Source: Nageia nagi
Taxonomy: Eukaryota; Pinophyta
Length of the DNA stretch: 64,000 bases
Reading direction: 5' to 3'
Assembly: GCA_050084985.1 (NCBI GenBank)
Contig: JBITNC010000001.1
Coordinates: 108,066,001 to 108,130,000 of the forward strand
Shown: positions 24,282 to 35,015 of the stretch, one piece after another
Layout of the letters: every line of letters starts with the position of its first letter
Numbering within the stretch: the stretch's first letter is position 1
Translations under genes and position numbers: made by a program
Notes under the pieces: generated by a model
The model's input: the letters and a program-made list of their open reading frames with translations, nothing else
Database searches by the model: none
What the model was told of the DNA's origin: nothing

Positions 24282-24770
24282 AGAACATTAACTTCCAATT
24301 CAAAGAGAAGAGCAATTGCTTGCTCTTGATCCTAAATAATAATGGAAGCTATAAAATTTAACAATGTTCTAGGGATGTGAATAAAATGTGGTAAGGAGAG
24401 AACACTGACTTCCAATCCCATGGGAATAATAATTTCTTATTCTTGATCCTAAGAATAATGGAAGCTATAAAATTTAATAATGTTCTAGGGATGTGAACAG
24501 AACATGGTAAGGAGAGAACACCAATTTCCAATCCCATGGGAAGAATAATTTCTTATTCTCGATCCCAAGAATAATGGAAGTTATGAAATTTAACAATGTT
24601 CTAGGGTTGACTTCTATCAATTTACTAGGAGCAATTTCTTATTTAAACTTTTAGATAAGGGTAGAAGCAAGAGGTTTTAACAATAATAACATTGACTTCC
24701 ATATTGATGGGGAGAGCAAGTACTTGCTCTTTTTCCCAAAGGATATGGAAGCACCTTAAATTTATCAACC
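24282..24770. repeat. ~117-bp tandem repeat, 3.5 units
   Basis: Units start at 24282, 24401 and 24517 (spacing 119 and 116 bp). Each has 'aacactgacttccaat', then an 'aataatttcttattct' block, then 'aataatggaagctataaaat' and 'aacaatgttctaggg'. A fourth, more diverged partial unit is at about 24688-24765. It lies in the non-coding 3' part of Gypsy-2; non-coding tandem arrays there are common in Tat-type gypsy elements. Confidence 0.85.
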
Positions 24771-25369
24771 CATAAAGGTGGATGTAGGGAATATGGATGT
24801 GTGAATGTATGAAGTTGTGAATTTATACTCATGAAAAATGGATAAATGAATGAATGATATAACTATTTGGATGTCAAACATAACATGCTAGTAACTCACT
24901 AGGCTTATAATAATAATGTATATATTGTTATTGGAATGAATGGATAATATAATAGATAAGTGTAATAAATAAGACATTCAATATTAACTTCATCAAATAA
25001 TCTTTTATTTTGGTTTCATCTACTAGGTATGATATTAAATAAGGTTATAATACACATAAGTTTACTATGAACTCATGTGTATGCAATGGTATTTATTCCC
25101 TTCTCTTGATGCTCGCAAACTTAATGTTTCAAGAGCATAAAATATGTAAGTTGATTTGTCCATATGAGTGTATAATGGTCCATCATAGGGATTGGACATG
25201 TCACCACTTCATAAGGTATACCTCACTACCAGACAGGCATCCATAGCCCCAATGAGGACTAACCCTTAGATCCCATTACAACCTTGCTCTATTGCCAGTC
25301 AAGCATCCATAGCCCTGATAGAGGATACTGTAATAAACCAAGAATTCTATATCTATATTTATAATAACT
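24771..25369. other. Gypsy-2 3' region with short duplication
   Basis: No gene. Two related blocks around 25225-25265 and 25288-25330 share 'ccag(a/t)caggcatccatagcc'-type sequence. 'aactcactaggcttat' (24894-24909) resembles 'aactcgctaggcttat' at 4047-4062 in the Gypsy-1 leader, hinting at shared non-coding sequence between the two elements. Confidence 0.45.
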
Positions 25370-25600
25370 TTTTTGAATCATTTTTCTATCTATTATGCAT
25401 TTTTGTTTTTTCTATTTTTTTTTCTTTTAATCTTTTTTTATCTATTATACATTTTTGTTTTTTCTATTTTCTCTTTTTTTTTCTTTTAATCTCTTTTGAA
25501 TCTTTTTTCTTATCTATATACACATTTTTGTTTTTTCTATTTTCTTTTTTTTCTATTCTATTTTTTCCTATTCTCTTTTCCTCTATCCTAGCTCTTATGT
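25370..25600. repeat. Pyrimidine-rich low-complexity tract
   Basis: Imperfect tandem blocks of 'ttttctatctattatacatttttgttttttctatttt' type, roughly three copies of 65-70 bp. On the minus (coding) strand of Gypsy-2 this is a long purine-rich stretch. Confidence 0.8.
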
Positions 25601-26344
25601 TCTGGATGAAGCAAAATAATAGGAGAACAAACACTCAAAATTATACTCAAGGAACATCTAGCTTTTGATTATTTTGAGACTTTAAAATGTGAAAATGTGT
25701 TTGAGTTCATAATATCCTGAAGATGTATCATAGTTATGTTTATTTATCATCATAAGTTTCAAAAAATTTACAAAATATATTTTGATAAAATCAAATATGA
25801 ATATTATATTCATAAACTACATCTTTATTTATACATACAATTATATATATGAACAATAAATGGATGGATGGATGGTTTGTACATATAACTTGGTAAGCTA
25901 CTGGAATCATCTTATTTGAACTTAATAGTTTTGTGACATAGAAGTAATGGACAAAACAAAATGAACATAGTGATATGGTATGGATACATAGGGAAGTACA
26001 TTCAATAGCCAAGATGCTTCAAAAATGTAATTTTTAAGTATGTATATATACATATAATTTTGTTATTTTATAGAATTTTTCAATTTTTTATTTTTTAGAT
26101 CTTATAAATTTAGGGTTTTTCATTTTTTTGTGATAATTAATTATAGTTAACTAGGAGAAGGATGAATCCTTCAATGTGAAGGATGTGAAATACAAGGAAA
26201 CCAAAAATATGATGAAGGATGATTGCCCCAATGTGACCAACATGTTTTATCATAATTTGATTGTGTATAATATATTAATATGCTTAATGAATGCATCAAT
26301 AATAGATGAAGTAAATTAGGATCTATCATTAAAGGTATATCCAC
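25601..26344. other. Gypsy-2 interior, no gene
   Basis: AT-rich DNA between the pyrimidine tract and the first gag-type motif. A ggat tetranucleotide run lies at about 25860-25873. No domain recognised. Confidence 0.5.
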
Positions 26345-26827
26345 CTCAAATCATCCATCATCTATTAAATCTTGAAATATATGCTTCATTTGGTGATATT
26401 GATCAGTATCATGCCCCAATTGGTGATGAAAAATAAAATATTCATGCTTAATATAATTACTTTACTTCTCATGAAATTTCTTTATCTTGGTTAATATAAC
26501 CCATTATTTATAATATAAGTGTTGAATAATTTATGATTCAAGCTTTAACAATGGCATAAAATTTAGGTTCTCATTATTATGTTTCTTTTCTAAAGCATGG
26601 ATGTTTTGATTTCCAAAGGATTCATAGGGTGTGAAATCAAATATCTTTAAGTATTGAACATTGAATCTTGATGTTAAAGACAAGCATCGAGGAACCCATG
26701 GAGGCGTAGGTGGAAGAAATATTGGTTCATATTTTTTGTAAAGATATATCATTTTGATCAACTCAGGCCTTGATTTTTCTTTCATCATATTATTGAACAT
26801 CATCTTAGATTGTTCTAATGATTGCAT
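26345..26827 (-). pseudogene. Gypsy-2 region with second knuckle-like motif
   Basis: Minus-strand coding remnant downstream of the protease. A 98-codon open stretch (26531-26827) starts M-Q-S-L-E-Q-S-K-M-M-F and contains P-P-T-P-P-W-V-P. Further downstream, about 26403-26434 reads F-H-H-Q-L-G-H-D-T-D, followed by I-F-Q-D-L-I-D-D-G. That copies the nucleocapsid-type motif at 27836-27877 (C-N-Y-H-H-Q-K-G-H-D-T, then I-Q-D-L-I-N-D-G), with the cysteines lost. I recall some plant gypsy gag proteins with two such motifs, but their position after the protease here is unusual. Confidence 0.55.
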
Positions 26828-27099
26828 TTCATCTATATAATCTTCTTTAGGTTTTACTTAACATCTCTTATCTTTACAATGATGCCCCTATTGAATAGGA
26901 CTTTCAAAACCCAAACATATCTTATCTAAGGGGGTAAGTGGCATGGTTTGAAATAGTCCTTTAATAGATATGGATGTTGTTTTTCTTGTTGAATTTTCTA
27001 TGGTGAACTCTTTTTTTGATTGTCATGGAATGTTGTAATGTGAGTATAGATTTTCATCTCTTGGAACGCAATAGACTATCCCCTCATGAATGTATTTTA

Positions 27100-27490
27100 G
27101 ACAACCATGTATGTACATGGGACACATTCCATTTCTTGAATCCATGATCTTTCTAAAAGAATATTATATTGTTGGATATCTCTTTAATAACATGTAGTGA
27201 TTTTTGTATTATATTGGATCCTATAGTGATGGGTAATATTATTGATCCTATTGTTGAACATAAGGCATTGTTGAATGCCTTTATTTGCAAAGATGGTGAA
27301 GAAATATAAGATAAGGGAAGAATCAACTTTTGATATGTTGATATAGATATGATATTGATATCCGATTCTTCATCTATTAATATTCTCTTAATAAACTTAC
27401 CATCTACTTTATTGATGACATGTAAAGGAGGATCTAATCCTTGAGGTCCATTATTTGGTTTTATCTCATAATCATAAAATTAAATTATGG
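27100..27490 (-). pseudogene. Gypsy-2 aspartic protease remnant
   Basis: Retropepsin-like region that would cleave the element's gag polyprotein. At about 27358-27390 the frame reads I-L-I-D-E-E-S-D-I-N. The catalytic D-S/T-G triad is replaced (D-E-E-S), so activity is unlikely. About 60 codons on, 27128-27172 reads Y-N-I-L-L-E-R-S-W-I and then M-E-C-V-P, matching the conserved segment also seen in Gypsy-1 (Y-N-I-L-L-G). In-frame stops follow. Confidence 0.7.
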
Positions 27491-27631
27491 GTTGTTGGCC
27501 TATTTTAATATTTTCAATGAATGAAATAAAACTTTTAGGATCACTCACATCTATTTCAATTTCTTTAAGTATTTTATTCAAAGCATCCTTATAAGTTTTA
27601 GATTGTTGTAACAACTCAAATAAGGATATTT

Positions 27632-29590
27632 TTATATATATGAGATTTTTTGCTTATTTTGATTCCAAGTATGTATCCTTTGATTGTAAATAGGTAAAAT
27701 GTTTATAGTATTTACTTGATATAGAGGAAGTGAATTCCAACAAATTCCAAAATTTTGATTTGGAATAGAAATATGATTATCCACTTCCAACTTACCATCA
27801 TTGATTAAATCTTGAATTTTATCTTTTAACATTATACAATTATTTGTATCATGACCCTTTTGATGATGATAATTACAAAACTCTTTTTTGTTATACCATT
27901 CGCTTTCTTTTGCTTTAGGATTTTCTAGTATTATAGCAGGCAATTTAATAATTTGATGATCACACAATTTCTTCAAAATATTAGAAAGAGATTCTACTAA
28001 AGGTGTAAATGTTTGTATTGGTCTTTGATCTCTTTCTTGATTTTTAATATTTATTTCACCATCTTGGATTTTTTCTTTCTCGACTACAACTGCTTGGGTA
28101 ATAGCTTCTTCGAAGGTCCTATGTTGTTGAATTTTTAATATACTAGCAATAAGCCTTAAACAACTTTAATTGAATAATTTAAACAACTCTTCTTGAGGTA
28201 AAGTATAAGGCATGTTAGTTAGTATGACCCTCCATCATGAAATAAAGTCTATGATTGATTCATCATGGAATTAATGTAGTTTTGCAAGATCCATGATAGA
28301 ATATTTTTCTTTGAAATTAATTTTAAAATGTTATAACATATTTGCCAATTGGGAGAATGAATAAATACTATGTTGTGGTAAATTATTGTCCCAATCTATT
28401 GCTTGATCAGCAAGTGTCATGGGAATGTAACATTAACACATCATCATTTGCAATCAAATAACTTGAGCATTCAAATCATATTAAATGTTCCTTAGGATCT
28501 TTCTTTCCTTTAAATGGTCTGATATTTATAACTTAAAATTTAATATTTCCTTCTTAGGAACATCAGGAAGAATTGGTTCATTGCAAATTGTTTCATAAGA
28601 CATATTTTGTTTATCTTGCATACATAACTCTCTTTCTATTTTGTTTAACCTTTCACAAAAGTTATCTTCTTTTATTACCTTTTCTTTTGGTTGATTTTGC
28701 AAATACATAGGATATTCTTCATTTCTTTGATTTTTTTCTTCTTCATATCCTTGGAAAGGTATATACCCTTGTTTGTATGATGATTCTAAATCATAATATA
28801 CTTTTTCATAATGCAATAAAGAGGGTGATAAGGACCTTTTATATTGATAATCTAAATCTTTAAGAGATGCTTCCTTTCATTGATTAAGGTAAGGATCTTG
28901 ATATTTATAACCTTTATGATTAAGAGGTGATGATGATTGCAACCAAGATTGATTATGTTGGTTTTTCTTAGCTTCTTTCTCATATTTTTTTTACATATTC
29001 TCTTGTCTCAGTTTATTAGTAAACCTAGTTGGTTTTTCATGTTGATTATAGAAGACATTTTTTTGTTGTTTTCTTTCTTTTTGTTTAACTTTATCAACCA
29101 ATTTGTTGAAGGATTTCTTATGTTGATAATAAATATATGGTGTTTGTCATTCTATTCTTATATCATCATAAGAGGGTATCTTTGGGATTTCAAATTGATT
29201 TTTTGAACCATCATTTTGGGTTCCATAATGAGTATGTCCTTGCCCCTCATGTTGAGTTGATGTGTTAGACTCCATGCCTAAGAAAGAATTATTATGCATC
29301 TTTGTTTGTTGTTTTGGTTTAGGATGGGCATTCGAAGTTGTTGTACGTATGGAATTTGATAATCCAAATCATTGATCATAGATATTATTGATGGTGAAAA
29401 ATCATCCTTTCTCATTAAGAAAATAACTTTTTTGCCCATTTGATGAAAATTGTATTACACCATTATGTTTAGGTTCATAGGATGCCCTTTGAGAAACATC
29501 TCCAGTTGTTTGAGATCCAAAAAGAGGTATGGGTGGTTTATCTATTACATGACCATCCTCTCTATAATATTTCCAATTTTGAGGCAAACT
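27632..29590 (-). pseudogene. Gypsy-2 gag with nucleocapsid motif
   Basis: Minus-strand gag. An open stretch at 27632-27976 contains C-N-Y-H-H-Q-K-G-H-D-T-N-N-C (about 27836-27877), a variant retroviral-type knuckle, followed by L-K-D-K-I-Q-D-L-I. Upstream (28060-28500) is a capsid-like part collinear with Gypsy-1 at 1560-2000. A charged N-terminal part at 28526-28816 contains E-E-K-N-Q-R-N-E-E and ends at a P-K-K-E-I-L block. Frames are broken several times between 28000 and 28500. RNA binding and particle assembly are the known family roles; this copy cannot make a complete protein. Confidence 0.7.
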
Positions 29591-29826
29591 AGATTGGTAT
29601 TTTGAAGATATATTTAATTGAGTTAAATGACATCCAACCTTATAAAATCATTTTCATCAACATAACTAGGATATCCTCCTTCCCTATGTGGAGTTTTATT
29701 TCTAAGCTTATGTGTATTAAACCTAGAAGGTTTATCTTCATATTTTTCATTTCTTTGTAATTGAGACTCCTTGGGCTCTATGAAATAAGAAAATAATATT
29801 TCAATTTCTATATCAAAGTCTTTAAT

Positions 29827-30560
29827 TTATTTCCATGATGAGGGTAAAAAATTTATAACACTAAACTCAATAGGATCATGAGACTCAATAGGATGTCCTA
29901 CAATTTTAAGAGGAGCATGGGAATAAGATTGTAATTCTATAAGGTGCTCAAAATGATCCTCAAAATCCATGCCAAGCTCCTCATTTTTAGTATCATTTTC
30001 ATCCCAAAGTGGAGATGAAGTAGTCCTAGTATCAAGTTCTAGAAATTCATATGATCCAGCAAATAATTTTATATCAAAATCTTCGATGCTAATATCAAGT
30101 TCATCCCTCCATAAACTAGATTCATGAGACTTAGTTAGAGGCTTTATAGTCTCAAAAGGAGAGGAATAAGAATATTTTAAGTCATCAATGTGTGTCAATG
30201 ATCTCTCAATATTTATATCAAGTTTGTTATCTTTAGTGTCATATTCATCCCATGATGGAGATGAGGAATTTGTTGCATTATACTCTAACTCTTCATATAA
30301 TCCAATGAAGTTTTATAAAGGTTGAATAAGATTAAGATGAAGATATTCTAACTCAACTAAGTATGCTATAAGCTTCTTAATTTTGATATTTATTTCCTCA
30401 CTTTTGATGTTAGAATTATCTTTTATAATCTCAAAAGGAGAAGTAGGATAATTTTCCAAGGCTAGTATTACAAGATGCGATGAGTGTTTTTCAACATTTA
30501 CGTCAAGCTCCTCTTGTCTTCCTTATTATTTTGATTTCACTTTGATAGGAAAAGAAAGAT
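29827..30560 (-). pseudogene. Gypsy-2 acidic repeat ORF upstream of gag
   Basis: Minus-strand frame rich in Asp, Glu, Ser and Pro. The 123-codon open part (29827-30198) starts M-T-H-I-D-D-L-K-Y-S-Y-S-S-P-F. It repeats a module of about 246 bp (82 codons): 'catcccaaagtggagatga' at about 30001 recurs as 'catcccatgatggagatga' at about 30248, and the 'tctcaaaaggaga' block recurs too. It lies between leader and gag. It may be the gag N-terminus or an extra ORF; no domain is recognised. Confidence 0.45.
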
Positions 30561-31442
30561 AATTTTGTATTGCAATAACGTAAAAAGATAAACATTGAAT
30601 AACCATCATATTTTTTATCATTTTATATTTACGAGAAAATAATTATATGCACAAATAATCTATTTAAAAACTCACATTTTTGGTGTGATTATCTTATCTA
30701 ATTTTGTTGATAAATTGAATTAATATTTCTTAATGAGCAATGTGAATTTTTTAATTTGTTTTTATTAATTTTCCTAGATTATTTTTTCTAGATAGGTGTT
30801 TAAACAAGGTTAGGCTAAAATCCCATATGTAATCTATGGTGAGTATCGACTTAGTACTTAAGGTGGCCCCCTTAGCGCAATGGGGCTCAAAGAATGCCAT
30901 TGAAGACTATATTGATAGTGGAATCCAAGAATAGCCTCCTTATTTATATTCACTTGATGAAAAGTGATGAATTTTATCTTAGAACCTAATATTCATCTCC
31001 AGGTTTAGGTCTACAGCTTATAGTGTGGTCGAGGGTGCACAAGAAATATAGAATCAATGGTTGGTCATCACTTGCAACTCATTGATGTTTATTTTTAAAA
31101 TTTATTATGCATATATATTAAAAATGAAAAAACTCATGATAACTATAACCTAACCCAACATACATGACCTTTGATTATATTTTATTTAATGTGAAAAAGT
31201 AGTATTTTAAGTAAGGATTCTTGATCTAATCCATGAAATTAATTTGCCACTTAGTGTGATTATTTAATTGAAAATTAATGAGATTCATTTACTCCTTTTG
31301 AGTGTAGAAGTAATTAAGTTAATTACATTTACCATTTCTTACTATTCTTATCTACCTTTGACCTCCTTTTGGAGAGGTAAAATAAGGTATAGAAGAAGCC
31401 ATTAAATGAATGTAAATTACCTTAAATGAGATTCTTTAACTT
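30561..31442. other. Gypsy-2 leader, no gene
   Basis: AT-rich untranslated leader between the acidic ORF and the 101-bp repeats. Nothing else recognised. Confidence 0.5.
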
Positions 31443-31745
31443 ATCTTAAAATTACCATCCTTCAACCCCATTTCAAAGTGATGAGGTGGACCATGAAGAG
31501 TATTAATGTGAGATAAATTTCTTTAGACTAGGTTCTTTTACTCCTCTTCAAATTACCATCCTTCAACCCCCTTTCAGAGTGATGAGGTGGACCATGAAGA
31601 GCATTAATGTGAGATAAATTTCTTTAGATTAGGTTATTTAACTCCTCTTTAAATTACTATCCTTCAACCCCCTTTTAGATTGATGAGGTAGATCATGAAG
31701 AGTATTAATGTGAAGAAAAATACCTACCTAGTAAATTAAAAAATT
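31443..31745. repeat. 101-bp tandem repeat, 3 units
   Basis: 'attaccatccttcaacccc' recurs at 31451, 31552 and 31653, with exact 101-bp spacing. Each unit continues with 'gatgaggtggaccatgaagag' and 'attaatgtgagataaatttcttta'. Located in the 5' leader of Gypsy-2. Unit 3 is the most diverged. Confidence 0.9.
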
Positions 31746-32530
31746 TAATTTGTTTGAATTTGCCTTAACCCTAGTAAATTAACCTTATGTTCATTCCATT
31801 TTGTAATGAGAGTTAATTTCTCCTTCTAAGTGCAAAAGTAATTTAATGAGAGTTCATTTACCAATTTTAGTGATAAAAAGTGAGAAAAAGAAAAAAGGTT
31901 CATTTACCCCTTTCTTATTGCACCCATTTTGGTCACTTAAGGTCACCTTTCGATGCAAAGGGAGAGCATAAGTGGGTGTAAGGGAAAGTATTAAGTGATC
32001 TTGTTTGTCATTCCTAAAACCCACAAAGATAAACAATTCATATAATTTATTCAAATAAAGCAAATGAAAAATGCATATTCCTTAATCATACATCTTCCTC
32101 TCCTACATGCAATCTAGGCAAAGAAATCACAAACTAAGGGTTCTTTTCCATTTTTTCATTTTAATACCTAAATTACAATTTTAGTATTCACAATAGTTTG
32201 AAACATATACTTTCTATCTCAATTTGATGACATTTTCAAAATTTTACATAGAATCATTAGTGATCCAAAATAGTTGATGGCATTTTAGGTAAATCATCAA
32301 CGTTTCAAACCCAATCGTTGGCATTCCAATCTCAATAGCTAGCATTTTCCTTCAATTGTTGGCATTTTGTTCTAGATTGCCAACATTTACATAGCATAGA
32401 CAAAAACCAAAAGACACAAAAAATAACGTGAAATTAGTAATAATACCACAAAACATAAGATACCAAAATAAACTTTAAAACATAGAAAACACCCCTTGCA
32501 CCTGATTTTTGATGCAATTTGCATGTGAGG
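31746..32530. other. Gypsy-2 leader near primer site, no gene
   Basis: Non-coding. Between about 32230 and 32390 several short 'gttggcatttt/ttgccaacattt' words recur, a weak short-period pattern. No ORF supported. Confidence 0.5.
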
Positions 32531-32551
32531 GCCCTCCTTTTAGCACCAAAA
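32531..32551 (-). other. Gypsy-2 candidate primer-binding site
   Basis: Minus-strand TTTTGGTGCTAAAAGGAGGG follows the 5' LTR end. The TGGTGC start and position fit a primer site, but the priming tRNA is not one I can name; it is not the initiator-Met type used by the other elements here. Confidence 0.5.
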
Positions 32552-33609
32552 TGTTTACTTAAAAAATAACCATGCATGCATACAAGATAAGAGATATCAC
32601 AATCAACACCATTCTCTATTATTTATGAGTAAACCTTAATTTTGATTATAGATTTTGCCTCGCATGGAGGGTTTTAGTACAATATATGATATGGGCCTCT
32701 TGGAGGCCTTCTTTGCTATTGTCTACAAGCTCCAAGTAACTATGAAACCTACAAAAGAAAGAGAATAATGTTGATTGCTTCTTTTTTGCTGGTTCTTTGG
32801 CTTTTGTTTGCCCAAATTAGTTGTTGTTCTTGTAAATTTGTTACATACATAAACAACAAATCAAAACATATCTTCTCACATAGTTTAAAATGTATAGAAA
32901 TATAATAAAATACAAGTATGAAAGCATGGAAAAATGAAATGCATTTACTTACTAAAGTTTGAATGTATTTTGGCAAAGTAAGGCTATATTCAATCTTGAT
33001 TTTTTATACTTCACTATTGAAAGCTTATTTGTAGATGTTGAAAACTATCAAAGTTGCTATTTTTTGGGGTAAAAATCTAGATGAAACACATATATAGCCT
33101 TATCATCATCTTAATCCAAAGTGGGAAGGCATGGGATGATAATATATCACTCATCCTTTGCTTTATTTACCAAATGCTTTAGTTTTTTCTATTTTTAACC
33201 TGATTTTATGTGTTTTAAGATTGTCAAAGATTAGGTATCAAGCACCAACAATTGGACTTGATTACCAATGATCAGACAAAATCATCAACGACTGGGCTTG
33301 AGTTAGGAGTTTTACCCAATTTTCAAAAGGCCATAACTCACAAACTGTAGCTTTGTTTTCTTTATTATTTGAAGCATTGGAAAGAGGGTGAAGAGTACAT
33401 CTATATAATGTAATAAAATGAATAAAATAAGAATATTTAGGCATCTCATTTTAATAATTTCTAAAACCTCTTTTTAATAGTATTAAATCTCAATTTTGAG
33501 CTAATTAATGATTGTTCCATGGTATGGCATTTGATAGTTGACCCCTATGATAAGAATCATGATTGATTTGATGTGTCATAAGTGAAAGGTACATTTTTGG
33601 GTGTCTACA
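32552..33609 (-). repeat. Gypsy-2 5' LTR
   Basis: 1058 bp, TGTTTACT to GTGTCTACA on the plus strand, so TGTAGACACC to AGTAAACA in element orientation. It aligns end to end with 20049-21067 with scattered substitutions and one 19-bp length difference. Confidence 0.85.
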
Positions 33610-34040
33610 CAAATAGTATAAAAGGAAAAATAAATAAATGAGTTAAGGTAACATGGGATCAATGGATTGGGTAAGTAAGAGAATTAATGAGCTATCAAAC
33701 TTAGACAAAGATTGTAGGTTGATAAATTACTTTGAAATCCAATGTTGTGTACTTTGAAATGAAGGATGAAATCATAGTGAAAAGAAATGCTTCTCAAGTA
33801 AAACTAGTGCATGATCATCATGAGGAATCACACGCTAGAGAAGTGGGCTTGTGTGATGATCATGTCCTAGTACTTAATTGGTTACAATGATATCTAGATA
33901 TATTATGAGGAATTAAAATGTATCAGTAATGTGGGATATATGTTTCATGGATAATGACCCTCACATAGGAGTTATTTATAAATTAAAAAAATAGTTCTAA
34001 AATTTTAAGGTTTAGTATAGAGGAGTAGCATTATAATTTT

Positions 34041-34645
34041 TTAGACTTTCTTAAAGTATAATATTTCATCATGTAGCCAGTTTTATACCTTATAATTGCA
34101 TCTCCTTAAAAGTCTCAACATGTCTTTAATTTTGTGCATATCTTGAAATCATAGGATTAATCATTATACATGCATAATTTACCTTCTTAATCATGTAAGC
34201 TATCTTGAGGGAGCTTTGAACTTCAATACCAAAATACCCATAAACCTTTGAATTGGATGTGTGCATGTGTCTACTTGATGCATGTAAATTGAGTGTTGTA
34301 GTTCATGTAGGCTATCTTGAGGTAGATTTGAACTTCATTGCTAAAATATACATAAACCATTAATTGGGTGTGTGCATATATCTACTTGGTGCATATAAAT
34401 TGAATGTTGTGGGTCGAGAAGGATATATTGAGGAAGCTTTGAATTTCATTACCAAAATACCCATAAACCTTGAATTGGGTATGTAGATATGGCTACTTGG
34501 TGTTTGTAAATCAAATATTATGGTTTGTGTAGGCTATAGAAGATTTGAACTTTCAATACCAAAATACCCATAAACCTTGAATTGGGTGCATAGATGTGTC
34601 TACTTGATGCTTATAAATTAAATGTTATGGATTTATTTGAATCAC
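34041..34645 (+). pseudogene. Tandem PPR E-domain units (~111 bp x 4)
   Basis: Right flank of Giant-1, continuing the PPR locus cut at 7318. After a block equal to 6240-6390 come four tandem units starting about 34199, 34311, 34421 and 34533. In the PPR frame each reads a Y-L-E-E/G-A-L-N-F-I-T-K-M-P-I type block, then L-E-L-G-V and C-L-L-G-A-type residues, i.e. the E motif of a DYW-class PPR gene. Spacing is about 111 bp (37 codons). One E motif per gene is normal, so this is a tandem amplification of a pseudogene end. Confidence 0.75.
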
Positions 34646-35015
34646 ACAAATAAAGTTTCATAGTTTGCAATGATTGCATGATACACAAAAAAGATTTTTT
34701 GTAAAAGGCCCATAGACATATGAAATATATGGAAGAATAAAATAAGACCTAAGATTTTTTTAACAAGATGCATGATGAAAATAAAGTTTCATGATCTATA
34801 ATGATTGCATGGTACACAAAATGGGTTTTCTGAAAAATCCCATAGACACATGACACATGTGGAAGAATATATAAGATCCAAGATAAGTTTGACATGATGC
34901 AAACATAGATTCATGGTCTACAATGATTATATGATTTATGAGTTTTCTAAACCAATGCAAAAAACTACAAAGCACAAACATATATGTAGAATGTAGAAGA
35001 ATGCATAAGGTCATG
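34646..35015 (+). pseudogene. Tandem PPR-derived units, right flank
   Basis: About three further copies of the unit seen at 6585-7020. Each has 'tttcatggtctacaatgattg', 'cacaaaatgggttttct', 'catagacacatg' and 'tggaagaat.cataag' blocks, giving Y-N-D-C-M, then T-K-W-V-F-type residues in place of an original S-W-N-A-M-I, Q-N-G-F. Heavily decayed. Confidence 0.65.

Larger units (their letters stand above)
20044..33614 (-). mobile_element. Gypsy-2: 13.6-kb non-autonomous Ty3/gypsy element
   Basis: Complete LTR element inserted in Giant-1 LTR B. Target duplications caaat lie at 20044-20048 and 33610-33614; LTR A shows the unoccupied site 'gattacaaataatgtag'. LTRs are 20049-21067 and 32552-33609. 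The minus orientation is set by the polypurine tract beside the left LTR, a candidate primer site beside the right LTR, and a minus-strand gag-protease. About 5 kb between protease and 3' LTR has no RT, RNase H or integrase that I can see, so it would rely on proteins from another element. LTRs differ at very roughly a tenth of positions by eye, so the insertion is not recent. Confidence 0.85.
15831..34035 (+). repeat. Giant-1 3' LTR (LTR B), split by Gypsy-2
   Basis: Same sequence as LTR A, interrupted at 20044/20048 by Gypsy-2 and resuming at 33610. Net length is about 4.64 kb. It ends GCATTATA where LTR A ends GCGTTACA. It keeps about 500 bp (17289-17790) missing from LTR A, including extra PPR sequence, and lacks the SINE and the inverted duplication, so it is the better guide to the ancestral LTR. 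Confidence 0.8.
7319..34040 (+). mobile_element. Giant-1: LTR retrotransposon with ~4.5-kb LTRs
   Basis: Two direct repeats of about 4.5 kb (7324-11821; 15831-34035, split by Gypsy-2) flank a 4.0-kb interior. Each begins TGTAAC, and LTR A ends GTTACA (LTR B ends TTATA, a C-to-T change). Right after LTR A comes TGGTATCAGATC, an initiator-Met-type primer site; right before LTR B comes the purine tract AAGGGGGGGAG. Flanking 5-mers are gtttt (7319-7323) and atttt (34036-34040), a target duplication with one mismatch, and the host PPR repeat reads across the joined flanks. Without the nested element it is about 13.1 kb. I see no RT or integrase in its interior, so it looks non-autonomous. Confidence 0.8.
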
